NCBI RefSeq assembly: GCF_026212465.1
Contig: NC_080060.1
Span: forward strand, 16,670,866 to 16,734,865
DNA: 64,000 nucleotides
Source: Amaranthus tricolor
Lineage: Eukaryota > Streptophyta > Magnoliopsida > Caryophyllales > Amaranthaceae
Direction of reading: 5' to 3'
This document shows, piece by piece, positions 1 to 11,157 of the stretch (its first letter is position 1; every line of letters starts with the position of its first letter). The position numbers and the translations under genes are program-made. The notes below the pieces were generated by a model. The model ran no database searches. It had not been told where the DNA came from and saw nothing but the letters and a program-made list of their open reading frames with translations.

Positions 1-289
1 GTGCTCTGTTCCCAAGACTGAAGTTTGGAAGAATCAACGTCAACTGAAAATTCTGTAGAATATATTTTTCTGATTTTTTCTTGATGTATTGGATAAAATT
101 AATTTGTTGCATCATTACTTTAATAAGTTAGTTGGAAAAATATTTTTATAACTATCTTAAAAATAACCGTATATTTTCTAAAAGTGGAGAAAACTTCTCC
201 TTATTTTTCTCCACATAAGTAAGCTTACAATATGGATTTAATTAAGAAAAAAAAAATTCTTTGCCTATTTTTAGAAAAATAATCGTGAC

Positions 290-895
290 TTCTTTACTTG
301 CAAATGAAGTTCCACTTACTTCTCCTTAATTATGAATAAGGATGTAATGAGTAGTTATTTCTTTTGCTAGCCACGTGAGCTCCTATATAAAAGGAGTCAT
401 TGTTTTTCAAATGGCTTTTTTTATAGGAGTGTCTATACGTGAGATCAAAAATAAACAAGAAATATTTTTGATCTAAAAATTGCCAATTAACTTAAAATAT
501 TTTCTTGTGCACCTCATTAATTTTATCCTTGGGAATTTGTGCTTTGTAAAGGGTTTCTGAGAGAATTGTTATAACTAGATTTAGGGAAGTCTAGGGGAGA
601 AGAGAGAAGCTTCGAGTGAAGCAAGAGAAGGAGAAAGAGAAGTTGGCCTAGTTTTGTTTATTTGTTTATGTAATTATAACTAATTGCCTAAAATATAGTA
701 GAGAATTTTGAAATCCCGAGAGTTGTGGTTTTTCCTTCTATTTAGACTTAGAAGGTTTCCACGTAAAATTGTGTTGTCTTTTTCTTATTTTTCGCATCAA
801 GTTTAAGTTTTCATTCCGCAATCTAATTCCGCAAAACCAGGGCAAAAATACTTAAACTTATCAAACAACAATTCACCCCCCTTGTTGTCGTCCAC
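290..895 (+). repeat. LTR-like remnant (probable Copia LTR fragment)
   Basis: This AT-rich stretch has the organisation of a plant LTR: a TATA-type promoter near 384, a purine-rich transcribed section near 595-640, then a T-rich section ending in a C-run ('ttcacccccc', 872-881) of the kind often seen just before a Copia LTR end. I find no convincing primer-binding site after it and no partner LTR in the window, so it is probably a solo or truncated LTR. Boundaries are approximate. The assignment rests on general layout, not on a family match. Confidence 0.4.
372..390 (+). promoter_or_regulatory. G-box plus TATA box inside the LTR-like remnant
   Basis: A perfect CACGTG hexamer (372-377) lies just upstream of a TATA box 'tatataa' (384-390). 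The two are unusually close together. In plants CACGTG is a bZIP/bHLH binding core. Whether this promoter is active is unknown. Confidence 0.4.
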
Positions 896-1130
896 CATCT
901 CTGACCGTTTCTACAGGAAGCTCAAGACCGATCTGAATAATCATTACCAATTATCAAGCTACAGGATTTCACAATAATCCGGATACAAACCATTGCCAAT
1001 TCCAAAAAACAAACGTTTTCAATGTCGAATAGTTCAATATAAAATAAAACAATAATTCACTTGATTTTCTTTGAAATCAACAATCATACTTCATTTTCAT
1101 AATACGATATTTGAAGACTCCTTTAATGTG
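896..1130. other. Unassigned non-coding stretch
   Basis: I see no gene or repeat boundary here. It lies between the LTR-like remnant and a Stowaway fragment. Confidence 0.5.
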
Positions 1131-1250
1131 GATGGGTAATGTCATTTTTGTCTAAAATTTTTTATATAAATGCAAAGAATCCTTATAGGAACAATAAATG
1201 ACACACCCTTTAATGGAAAGTGGAAACTTTTTTAAGGAACGGGGGGAGTA
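1131..1250 (+). mobile_element. Stowaway-type MITE, right-hand fragment
   Basis: The last ~120 bp of a Stowaway-like element. It ends in a GGGAG + TA terminus, and its subterminal sequence ('tggaaagtggaaactttt') closely matches the right end of the complete MITE at 12556-12964. The left end is not recognisable, so this is a truncated copy. Confidence 0.6.
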
Positions 1251-3165
1251 TAAATTTTTACAAATGTTCCTTACAATAATACCAACTTTAAATTAAATAT
1301 GACTACATGAATAATAAGTATTTAAGGGATGTTTGCTTAAAATAATATGAAGTACTAACTTTTGTTTGTTGTAAGGTTATTTGATAAAAATAAAGGTAAA
1401 TTAGTGATTAAATTAAAGTTCATCATTCTAAAAACACATATTTTTAAGTTGTTATTATTCATAGTTGATCAAAGATTGATATACTTGTAGAAAAATTAGC
1501 AAAATTTATATTATTCACTTAAAATTTTCCAATTATCTATGACATTTACTATATTTTTCTTATATACACACAATGTACATTAAATTAAGAGAAATTCAAC
1601 GTGGTAAACCTATGTTTTTGACTTTTCTATATGGTAGACAATATTTATTTTAATCTGCATAGAGATTTGGAACTTTCACTTTTTCATGTGGTAGATAAAA
1701 TATTATGTTCTTCGTTAATTTAAACACTCATTTCGAACAGATTTTCAAAATAATGTCCCTTAAGGATGATGGGGACATTTGTCTTTATGAAAAAATCATT
1801 ATAATAGATATAAAAAAATTTAACAAAAATATTAACCTTTTATCTACCAAATAAAAAAATTAAAAATTAAAAATTACTATACGAATTAAAAAAAACTTGT
1901 CCACAACGTGAACAATGGACTCACTACCTGGAATTTCACTTCAATTAATGTGTGAAGTAATGAAGTTCTGGATGTACCAAAAGTGGCACCTTGAAGTACA
2001 AGTACAAGCATAACCGAGTGCTTCTAAAATGCCACGTTATGGCTTCTTTTATTAACCATTTTATTACTTGGAAGTTGGAACATTGATGATTTATCTCCCG
2101 CCGAATGATAATGTCTCTCCACCCTACACGTATGCCTCTTCAATAAGATCGCAACGGTCAATGTATGGTAATTAATTCCATGATTTCGGTCATAATAGAC
2201 TGCGACATCACTACTATTTGGATAATTATTTATTACTACATTCTTTCTAAACTATTTTAGAATAATCCTCCTACAATACAAAACTCTATACATTATTGCA
2301 TTTCCAAATTAAATTGAAACTTTCACCTCTTACATTTAATCAAATAACAGCAATCCTTCACTTAATTAATGGACGACCCTATGCATTCTTGTATTTTCTT
2401 ATTAAATTGTCTTATTATTATGATACTACTCTTCAACTTCACCTACTTTATATAAATCATATCAATATTTGATATTCACATTAATAAGAATAGAACTACC
2501 TCCTACTCCTTCCCAATAATTTTGATTCTTTTTCTCTTAACAATGCAATATTACTATATTGATGATTATTATTATAACAATATAATTCTTATTCATACCA
2601 ACATTAGTATTATTGATACTTTCATTTAGTATTATTATTATGAGGTACAACATTGAATGATTATACCACTATAAATATATACTCATTACATGATAATATT
2701 ATATACCACTTAAAATATTGTTCAAATCAAACTCAAAATTTATTTGTTGATGCAAATATGAGTTCACCATTTAAAAAACTTTTCGAGATTAAAGATCGAA
2801 GGGTTTGTTTGAAATTAGAACTAAATTCATACAATGCGATAATATTGTGTTTATCTTATATTTTTTCCAATTTCAGAGAACTACAATTCAAGCCTCCATT
2901 GATTACTACAATTTGATCATGGTTTACTAAAATATTTTGTTTTTACATCAACTGTAATTTGATTTCGCAAGGAATGTACATATGGTCATCTTGATATGTA
3001 ATTCAAGAAATGAAAATATTTGGATATCAATATATGATAATGTTAAAATTTGATAAATATTAAACTTTCAATTTCACACATATATATATGCATGCATTTT
3101 AATAATCAATTAATAAATATTGCGTAATAGTAAGTATTAAAATAAATAAAAATTTTGAATGAAAA
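1251..3165. other. AT-rich intergenic DNA, no gene seen
   Basis: No coding sequence here has support. An 87-codon open frame at 2653-2916 has AT-driven composition (rich in I, N, Y and L) and matches no family I know, so I do not call it a gene. Confidence 0.5.
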
Positions 3166-3166
3166 T

Positions 3167-3196
3167 CGTGTATTGCACGGGTACAATCCTTCTTAG
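3167..3196 (+). mobile_element. Possible Helitron-like 3' terminus
   Basis: A short hairpin (cgtg...cacg, 3167-3179) is followed within about 15 bases by a 'cttag' end. The layout resembles a plant Helitron 3' end (hairpin, then CTRRT), but the last bases do not fit the consensus exactly. A better example of the same design is at 28547-28574. Confidence 0.3.
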
Positions 3197-4416
3197 AATG
3201 AACTTGATCCCGATTTTCTTATATAATAACTTGTACTTCATTATTTAAATTTGTCCTAATACAACATTTACTTAAAAAATACATTTTATCATTTTCATAT
3301 TATAATAGTAATTATAATTAACATACATCTACTTCAAAATAGATGTAATAATTATAACCATTAAACATCATAATCATAAATACTAATTAAAGAATTAGGA
3401 AATAACACATGGTGACATATCACAGTTTTTCTAAATAACTTTAAAGCTAAATATCAAAAATACTGATAAAAGAACTAGAAAATAACACATGACGACTTAT
3501 TAAAGTTATCCTGAATAAATTTAAAACTAAAATAAAGTCATAATTAATTACGTGCAAATTTATTTTCCTTCATAAATTTTAAACTAAATATCATAATCAT
3601 AAATCATCATAAATAAGAATAAAAGAACTGAAAAAGAACACATGGCGACTAATTACGGTTTTCCAAAATAAATTTAAAGTTAAATTTTAAACTAAATAAG
3701 ATAATAATATAAGTATTAAAAGATTTCATTTCATCAATTCTTTATACCAAAATAAAAATCATGCAATATACTAAAGGAATTGAAAAATAACAAACGGCAA
3801 AATTTTATAGTCTTGCTAAGTAGATTAATTTAATAGGCTTAGAATTAATTAAATGTCACTTAATTTTCTAAATTAATTTGAAGCTAAATTTGGTTAACTA
3901 TTCATAAGATATTATAACATCAATTCTTTTAACCTAATTATGAATCTATGAAGAATAAAGAATATTTATATAAATTCCTTGAACCAATGAATATCTTTTT
4001 GTATGTTTCTATAAATGATATTTAAGTTTATGCTATTACAGTTCATGCAATCAATTAATAAAAATAAATCATATTTATAATTCATATATACTAATAAAAG
4101 ATCTAGAAAATAACACACGGTGACTTATTAAAGTTTTTCTAAATAAATTTAAAGTTAAATTAGTTAAGTATATATATTAGTAAAGTCATAATTAATTGCG
4201 TTGAAATTTATTTCCCTTAATAAATTTTAAAACTAAAGAAGATAATAAGATAAGTAATAAAAGATTTCATTATATCAATTTTTTATATCAAAATAAAAAT
4301 TATATGATACAATATACTAAAAGAATTGGAAAATGACAAATAGCAAAATTTTAAAGTCTAGCCAAGTGCATTAATTTAATAGGCTTAAAAATAATTGCAT
4401 GTCATTTAATTACTTA

Positions 4417-4665
4417 ATGTCGTGTTTGAGAACAAATATTTCATTTCAAATTATTCATTTCAATTATGAAATCATGAATGGAGAATTTGAGAATGACAAG
4501 GCTTGAGTAGTCATTCTCAAATTCTCCACGTTCACTACTTTAAAAACAATGGTAGAATTTGATCCAAATTTAAATTTAAAAATTTTTGATTTGCCAAACA
4601 AAAAATTTGAGCAAATTTCAAATTTCTAAATTTTCAAATGAAATCATTATTCTCAAACATAACGT
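4417..4665. mobile_element. MITE with terminal inverted repeats and a perfect central hairpin
   Basis: The ends pair as imperfect inverted repeats: 'gtgtttgagaacaaatatttc' on the left, and on the right 'tgtttgagaataatgatttc' read on the minus strand. Possible TTA/TAA target bases flank it. Inside is a perfect 18-bp hairpin (4480-4497 pairing with 4510-4527, 12-base loop). The element lies inside the Helitron-like array and so is younger than it. Superfamily is uncertain; PIF/Harbinger is possible from the 3-bp target. Confidence 0.5.
4480..4527. repeat. Perfect 18-bp stem hairpin
   Basis: Bases 4480-4497 (ggagaatttgagaatgac) are the exact reverse complement of 4510-4527, with a 12-base loop. 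The stem stands inside the MITE at 4417-4665 and is not at its ends. Confidence 0.85.
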
Positions 4666-5130
4666 TATGAATTTGAAGCTAAATTTGGTTAATTATTCAA
4701 AAGATATTAGAACATCAATTCTTTATACTTGAATAAGAATCTAAGAAGATTCAAGAGTATAATATACTAAAAGAATTGAAAAATGACAAATGACAAAATT
4801 TTAAAGTCTTGCCAAGTGTATTAATTCAATATGCTTAGAATAAATTGCATGTCACTTAATTTTTCTAATGAATTTGAAGATAAATTTTGTTAATTATTTC
4901 AAAAATATTATAACGTCATTCTTTATACGTAAATAAAAATCTAATACAATATACTAAAAGAATTGAAAAATGACAAATGATAAAATTTTAAAGTCTTGCC
5001 GAGTGCATTAACTTAATAGGCTTAGAATTAATTACACGTCACTTAATTTTCCTAAGTGAATTTAAAGCTAAATTTGGTTAATTATTCAAAAGATATCATA
5101 ACATCGATTTTTTATACCTAAATAAGAATC

Positions 5131-5912
5131 TAAGAAAATTAATGAATATTTATATAAATTCCTTAAATTTGTATGTTTATATGATAATTAAGTTTATGCT
5201 ATTATAGTTGATGCTGATAGCAATCTTTCAGTATAGCTTGGATTATTAAAAAATAATTTAAAGAAAAATTACTTATAAAGGTTGAACTACTAATATCAAT
5301 TTTTCAAGTGAATGGTCAAAGATTTTAATACTTATCAATGAAATGTACTAGCTTACATCATTGATGTTGCTTTTTATGCTCTTAAAAATATTTCCATTTT
5401 TTTATCATTCAATTTTACTTTTAAAAAGTATCTGATGTAAAGGTTCTCTATAGATTTGGTCCACACTATTTACTTTCTTTCTTTCTATATTAATTATAAT
5501 ATTAGACAAAATAATACTATTTATTTATCACTCTTAATTTGTGATTAGTTTTTAATCTATAAGTTAAAATATAGTCAAGTGAGATCTTATTTGATTCGTT
5601 TCCTTGCAAAGATTATTAATATCAAATTTTTATAATTTTTTATTATACAAAATAAGAGATATTAAGAATTAAATTAGTGCATTAGACAACGTGAAAAAGC
5701 AAACGTTGCAAGTAAATTGAAACGGAGGAAATATAAATGAATCCAATATTTGTATTTTTCGATGACTGTACTTTAATGTAGTTGTCATAATTACTATTTA
5801 ATTCCTTTTCAGGTTAGTATAAACTAAAATTGTGTGAACCAAGTCCATCTAAGACTTTTTCATATTGATATATTATGTAAGATTTAGCTTAACAAAAAAT
5901 TAACTATTTCTT
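5131..5912. other. AT-rich intergenic DNA
   Basis: No gene seen. A weak 'aaacggaggaaa' near 5720 could be the worn end of a Stowaway element, but its partner end is not visible. Confidence 0.45.
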
Positions 5913-6472
5913 TAGAGCATGTACAATGGTACATCCTCTTAAATATTTATCTTTCTTTCTCCATTTGACACATTATCATCTTTTTCATCCACATCATGTT
6001 TTACTATTTTCATCCTTTTCCTCTTTAAATTTTTTCCAACATTCAAATATCCTCTTATATCCTTTTATTTTTTTCTCTTTTCTACTTTATATATATTCCA
6101 CCATACAAATTTTTAATATTTTTATATTTATTAATTAATTATATTAATTTTATAATATTGATTTGGTGATGTTAATTAATCTATGGGTTTTCAATTATCA
6201 AATATATCGATAATTAATTGATTACTAATTATAAACAATAAATGAAAAATTGACACTATCAATTGGTTATCAATAATAAAATATAATGTTAATTACTAAT
6301 AAATTAAGACATTAAAAGATATTATCAAACAAGATATAAAAAATTGACAAAAACATTAAAATTTTAAAACGGATTTAGGAACATGCCATGAACTTGAATT
6401 ATGTAGAGATTTTAAAATACAGATTAGTCAGAATACGAGCTTCCGAACTTTTGCTACAAGTGGTCGATCAAA

Positions 6473-7422
6473 TCATTCTTCAAGCTTTGTCATCTTTATC
6501 CCATCAGGTCTAGTTGGTGTAGCACCCATCCCTTCATCGTATGGTGTATCCGGGCATGCATTTTTGTTACTTCCTTCACTTTCGGAAGGGAGTTGAAATA
6601 TTTCAAGGTTCCATTTATGAAATGTTCTCATAATTTCAAAACAATGCATCAATTGGAATGGCTTATTTTTATTTGATTTTTGAAAAACTACAGACGCACG
6701 ATTTTCAACATTCAAAGTTGAGTCTCCACTCTTTTTGTGGCGTAGCTCACACCCATAAATATCCACCCATCTCGAAACCGTAGAGTTGATGTATCCCAAC
6801 GTAATTACATGGACTTTTAGGACCTTTCACGTATCTCATTGGGGTTCTCTTGTCGTGCTTCCTCGTAATATTTAACTATATTATTCCATAAGCCAACCTT
6901 TCTAGTGTTAGTGTTACGTTCTATATCTCCTCCCCCATTAATGTAGCTTGAAACAATTGCTTTATCTTCAGGTATACTCCAACTCACCCGATCACCAGAC
7001 GTTCGGGCTGTCGTTGTCTTTTTAGCCGTGGTAAAGACTTGTTGAAGGACCACTTCAACATCTTCCTCATTTATTTCTTCAAGATGTCTTGTTTCCCTCA
7101 TTCCCGAAGTTGGAGTTCCATTATAAGAATCCTCCACCCTTGGAGATTGCTCCATTTGTTGAGTTAAATGATCAGAAACGGGGCACGATGAAGGATATTG
7201 ATTAAAAGATTGTTGAAACGGAGTAAAAAGTGGGACATTTTGATTTAAAGGGGTGTAACTTTGATTAACTGGTCTCGGTTAATGTCCAAACCACTGTAAA
7301 GCAGCTTGAAATTGAGGATTATTGAGGATATCTGGATCAAAAGGGCTAACATTTGAGTTATTTTGAGAGTTTGGATAACTAAAAAAATTAAAATTTCTAT
7401 GATTTGGAATATTTGGATTCAT
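6473..7422 (-). pseudogene. Broken SANT/Myb-like protein gene ('glutathione S-transferase T3-like' type)
   Basis: Read on the minus strand from ATG 7422. The N-terminus is Asn/Pro/Phe-rich (MNPNIPNHRNF...). A middle region has the SANT-like block 'SWSIPEDKAIVSSYING' and 'GLWNNIVKYYEEAR'. The C-terminal block 'STVSRWVDIYG...HKKSGDSTLNVENRA...NKPFQLMHCFEIMR' is typical of a plant family that databases often mislabel GST T3-like and that resembles Harbinger ORF1-type Myb-like proteins. Two lesions break it: an in-frame TAA at 7279-7281 and a frameshift at about 6800-6817. No GST domain is present. A sequence resembling a PIF/Harbinger-type end ('gagcatgtacaatgg', 5915-5929) lies beyond its 3' side, so it may be the ORF1 of a decayed Harbinger element; the other end was not found. 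Confidence 0.6.
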
Positions 7423-7503
7423 AATTATTATTATACTAATTATATCTAGTGAGAGAAAATAACAAAATTTGAGGTGAATGTAAAATATGCAAATTGGGTT
7501 CAT

Positions 7504-7967
7504 TTTATAGAGAAAAAAATCGGAATTATTGATATTTTTTTTTGATTTGCTAATTTTTTTATATTATCAATTTAGTAGTTTTTCTAGGTAAAACATACAC
7601 TAAAAATACAAGCCAATAAGAGCACGACACTTGTCAACATACAATTCAAATTATTCGATATCAAATTTTAAAATGAAGATAATTTATCAGATTTTCAAAT
7701 CTCGAATAATTCAAATCAGATATTGATTTTTCTAATTGAATACCAAATTTGGATTCAAATCAAAATATTTGTATAATCGAATATTTGGTTTTCTAAAATT
7801 TTAAGTTTAAATATCCAATTTAGTGGACGAAAATCTTTAAATGGGTTGAATACTTGTAGGTCATAAGTCATGAACTCATGATCAAGAGATTTGACCGGGT
7901 TCAACTTCATTTGAGCTGTTTAGCGATGGACATATTTACTCTTTAGGCCTTTACAAATCATCATACA
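7504..7967. other. AT-rich intergenic DNA
   Basis: No gene seen. The stretch is rich in 'tcgaata' and 'caaatt' motifs and could be the decayed flank of the element carrying the SANT-like gene. Confidence 0.4.
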
Positions 7968-8180
7968 ATATACTAAAAGAACTAGAAAATAACAATTGTC
8001 AATTTCTCAAAGTATTGTAAAAAATTTCAATATAATATGTTAAAGATTAATTACATGTCACTTCATTTTCCTAAATTATAATTTGTCAAAAGAATCAATT
8101 TAATAGGTTTAAAATTGATTAGGTGTCACTTTAATTTCCTATATTAATTTAAAGCTAAATAAAGTAAGTTATTCATAAGT
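7968..8180 (+). repeat. Helitron-like module, single copy
   Basis: Begins 'tatactaaaagaactagaaa' and continues with 'ttaataggtttaaaattgatt' and 'aatttaaagctaaat' blocks, matching the modules of the 3381-5130 array. Confidence 0.5.
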
Positions 8181-9252
8181 ATTTTTTAAATTTCTTCTTA
8201 CAATTTTTTTAAGAATATAAAAATATTAGAGAATATTTTTATACTTTCTCTAAAGAAACGAATTATCATTTTGTTTGATTATGTGAATGGTAATAAATTT
8301 AATAATAGTTATAACATATGCAATTAGTTAATAAAAATAATAAAATTAACAATATTTTTATATTATACAAGAGAATTTAATAGAACAATATATTATTATA
8401 TTAAAATTACCCTGCGTTATTATAAAATAGACACAAAAGAAGGGAGTGCAGACGATGAATATAGTACAATGCACTTGATAAATATAACTAAACGTAAAAT
8501 ACATAATGTATTCGGTTAGAAAAATGACATATGATACACTGCATTTAATATTGAGTATCTATATATCTATTGATCAATTATGAAAGATCATTCATGTATT
8601 TCTCAACTATGTTGTCATTGTAATTTTATTTTGCTAATAATAAATAAATAAAATCAAATTAAAATTAATATTTACAATACTTTAAAATGTAAGCTGAACT
8701 AACACAATCTGTACACTATAATAGTTCATCGTAATTATAGGTGTTCGATGGGATACGCGCTCACTTATTAGCCCGTGGTTCTTTTCATTTGAAATGAGTC
8801 AAATTCAAAAACTTATTTAGTAGAGATAGTGATTTCTATTAGAATAACTTATGGATATAAATATCTATATTAGCATTGAAGTTTCGCATAATTATTGATC
8901 ATATAAATATTTATTACTATGTTTCCTATTAAAAATTATTGATCATATAAAGATCTCACTTAACTATATTTTCACTTACAAATTAAAATTAATATACAAA
9001 TTAAGAGTGATAAGTGAATGATAATAATAAAAGTAAATATGACTAGTAGGCAGAATAAGAGAAAGTATTAAAATTGGGATAAACAAAGTTAATTATGTAC
9101 AAAATTTATAATATAAATAAAAAGATTCTTAGGAGAATAACAAATGAAACAACCCTAAATAGCAAATGAAAGCATCAGTAAGAAACAGAGAGAATATCAT
9201 TTATTATTAATCAGTAAGAAAATATAAATCCTCTTGCTATATACTTCCACTA
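8181..9252. other. AT-rich intergenic DNA
   Basis: No gene or clear element boundary seen. Confidence 0.45.
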
Positions 9253-9372
9253 TCAAGGTTTATTAAAATTAACTTTGAAATATTTTAATAGGTCAAGATT
9301 TATTAAAATTATATTTGAAATATTTTAATAGGTCAAGGTTCAATAAAATTAACTTTGAAATATTTTAACAGG
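9253..9372. repeat. Three-copy 40-bp tandem repeat
   Basis: Units begin 'tcaaggtttattaaaatt' at 9253, 9293 and 9333, each 40 bp, with a few substitutions. The repeat is non-coding. Confidence 0.85.
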
Positions 9373-9619
9373 TTAAAATATTGAAATTAAGTTTGTTTAT
9401 ACGTTTGTTACTAACTTTTGAATATTTGAATTTGAATATAAAATATGTTCTTAAAATAGTTGAATGATTAATTATACATAGTATAAGCTAAACACATTTT
9501 GTTATTATTAGTACACATTAATATTTCAATTTAAATTATGTTGTTAAGCTAATTAAAGAGTTTCCTATAAATAAGGAGATATTTTAAAATACTAAAAATA
9601 GGAAATGACATCAGATTTA
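9373..9619. other. AT-rich spacer
   Basis: No gene seen. Ends where the Cassandra element begins. Confidence 0.4.
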
Positions 9620-9748
9620 GCGAGGGTGTTACAAATGGTATCAGAGCAACCCTGCGACCGTGGCTAATAGTGTTTAGTGCACCTAGCGGGGGAAAAGATT
9701 CTGTAGTTACGATCCAACGAGGACGTTGTATTCTTAAGTGGGGGTGAG

Positions 9749-10018
9749 TGTAATACCCCAGATTTAGCTTGAAAAAGGATTGATAGACTACTCATATCAA
9801 CAAGGTGCATCTTCTTTTCTAGGGAGCCTATTTGCTAAGAACTCCACAGTTAAGCGTGCTTAATGGGGAGCAATCTTAGGATGGGTGACCTCCTGGGAGG
9901 TGTTCCCAGGTGCACACGAGTGAGGCCAAAGTGCGCTGGAAAGACTTGTGTTGGTTTGTGGGGCCAGTCTACAGTCTCCATGAGTACCACCAGCGGTCTG
10001 AGGGGCCGGGGTGTTACA
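9749..10018 (+). repeat. Cassandra 3' LTR
   Basis: 270 bp with TG...CA ends and near-inverted terminal text (TGTAATACCCC / GGGGTGTTACA). It contains the 5S-like block at 9804-9915. Confidence 0.85.
9804..9915 (+). other. 5S rRNA-like sequence with Pol III internal control regions
   Basis: Matches plant 5S rRNA in the box A region ('agttaagcgtgct', 9848-9860) and the box C region ('aggatgggtgacctcctggg', 9878-9897), preceded by 'agaactcc'. The first third and the last bases have diverged, so this is the LTR-borne 5S-derived promoter, not a functional 5S gene. Confidence 0.85.
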
Positions 10019-10023
10019 TTAAG

Positions 10024-10509
10024 TGTTAAAAAGAGTTAGATTATTTCATAGTTTAATACGCCTAACTTAGAATACTTTTCAAAGTGTTCAACTTGTCATC
10101 TCTATTGTGAGATTGAGATTTTCTTTTATTAAAGAGACTTGTAAAATGTTTCTTCAAGGAGAAGAACATGGTGAGAGAAGACAGTGAGATCTTTAAGTTT
10201 GTCTTAAAGTCGGATTGATAAAAGGCGTTGAAATCCTACGGGTTGAAAGAGAACCCATAGGCAAGGAGTAGGTTGTTTAGAACCGAACCTCGTTGACATA
10301 TCGTGTGTTATTCTTTAAAGTTTATTTTCCGCACATACGTTATTGTTTTACATATTGACTCAAAACTGTCCCAGATAACAGTTTTGAAAGGTCACTCAAT
10401 CTCTTGAGAAAATCTTCCAGACAAATATTTTAAACGCCCATACTCTCTATTCACCCCCCCCTCCCCCACCCCCAACTCTAGAGAGTATTCGACCTCCTAT
10501 AAACTTTCA
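10024..10509 (+). repeat. Probable Copia 5' LTR
   Basis: Starts TGTTAAAAAG directly after the Cassandra 3' LTR and ends ...AACTTTCA just before a primer-binding site 'tggtatcagagc' (10512-10523). There is a C-run at 10456-10476. No 3' LTR is seen, so the start is inferred from the TG...CA rule. Confidence 0.55.
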
Positions 10510-10552
10510 ATTGGTATCAGAGCTAAGTTTCACATATAAAGATTAATATCTT

Positions 10553-10810
10553 GTGATGGATCCGATAGGAGAAGGGTTGTTTGCTCAAGGACGTTCGTGC
10601 CCTAGACCTCCGTTGTTTCCTGGAACAAATTTCTCACATTGGAAAACATTGATGAAGATGTTTGTGATTGATCAAGATATGGAACTTTGGGACATCATAA
10701 CTAAAGGACCTAAGATACCCATGAAAAAGGACGCTCAAGGAAATGATGTACTAAAGTCCGAGTCCGAATATTCACAAACTGATTTGGAATTGGTTTCCAA
10801 AAAACTATAG
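10553..10810 (+). pseudogene. Copia gag N-terminal fragment
   Basis: 85 codons. 'RPPLFPGTNFSHWKTLMKMFVIDQD' and 'ELWDIITKGP' are the N-terminal gag block of plant Copia elements (DUF4219/UBN2 type: Y/F-x-x-W-K-x-x-M, then W-x-I-I). It starts 30 bases after the primer-binding site, as expected for gag. It stops at 10810 and the downstream DNA is no longer Copia, so the element is 3'-truncated or was cut by the neighbouring mariner-like element. A Met at 10556 could equally be the start. Confidence 0.75.
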
Positions 10811-11157
10811 GGCAATGAATCAATTGTTAACTGTTATGCTTGATCTGGTCCTGTTCTTCCCAAAATGATGTTCACTGTTGTGTCTGTGGTTGTTTTTTGT
10901 TCATCGCCGTTGCTTCCAAAAAACTTCCTCTCTATTGTTCTTCTTGCTGTGGTGGCTCCTTCTTGCTGTTGGATTTGTTGTTCATGCATCTGGCTTGCTG
11001 TGGTGGTTATGTTGTCAGTGACATTAACTTTACCTTCCTGAATACCCCTACATATCCTATTATTTCCACCAATTGATTCATTGTCTTTGAATTGATTTTT
11101 GTGAATAAATGTTAAAGAGAATCAACAACTAACTATTTGTCCACACTTACATAGTCA
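10811..11157. other. Unassigned stretch between Copia gag and mariner remnant
   Basis: Contains a 78-codon open frame (10840-11076) rich in Cys, Leu and Ser that matches nothing I recognise. It may hold the worn 3' end of the mariner-like element; no clear terminal repeat is visible. Confidence 0.35.

Larger units (their letters stand above)
3381..5130 (+). repeat. Array of Helitron-like modules (at least 8 copies)
   Basis: A module beginning near 'actaaaagaattggaaaat' followed by 'gacaaatg' or 'aacacatgg' recurs at about 3381, 3461, 3611, 3767, 4087, 4313, 4763 and 4949. Each is followed by related text (an 'aattttaaagtcttgcc' block, then 'aataggcttagaattaatt', then an 'aatttgaagctaaat' block). 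Spacing varies from 80 to 450 bp. The same module occurs at 7968 and 54070-54300, and in reverse near 15950 and 29530-29850, where it sits inside elements with Helitron-type CTAGT ends. I therefore read the array as rearranged Helitron-like 5' sections. There is no RepHel coding sequence. Confidence 0.5.
9620..10018 (+). mobile_element. Cassandra-type TRIM retrotransposon (no coding capacity)
   Basis: Order on the plus strand: a very short 5' LTR remnant ending 'gtgttaca' (to 9633), the primer-binding site 'tggtatcagagc' (9636-9647, initiator Met tRNA type), about 90 bp of internal DNA, a purine-rich tract 'aagtgggggtgag' (9736-9748), and a complete 3' LTR (9749-10018) that starts TGTAATACCCC and ends GGTGTTACA. 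The LTR carries a 5S rRNA-like block, the diagnostic feature of Cassandra TRIMs. The 5' LTR remnant reads as LTR start ('cagatttagc') fused to LTR end ('gggtgttaca'), as if nearly all of its inside were deleted. Confidence 0.85.

Noticed and set aside
2653..2916. 87-codon open frame
   Set aside because: AT-driven composition, no recognisable motif, no promoter or splice context.
3381..5130. CRISPR-like spaced repeats
   Set aside because: Spacing is irregular, repeats are diverged and the DNA is a plant genome; the modules fit mobile-element parts.
5926..6138. 70-codon Phe/Leu/His-rich frame
   Set aside because: It translates a pyrimidine-rich transposon-like terminus, not a protein family.
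9804..9915. A functional 5S rRNA gene
   Set aside because: Only the internal control regions match well; it lies inside an LTR of a Cassandra TRIM.
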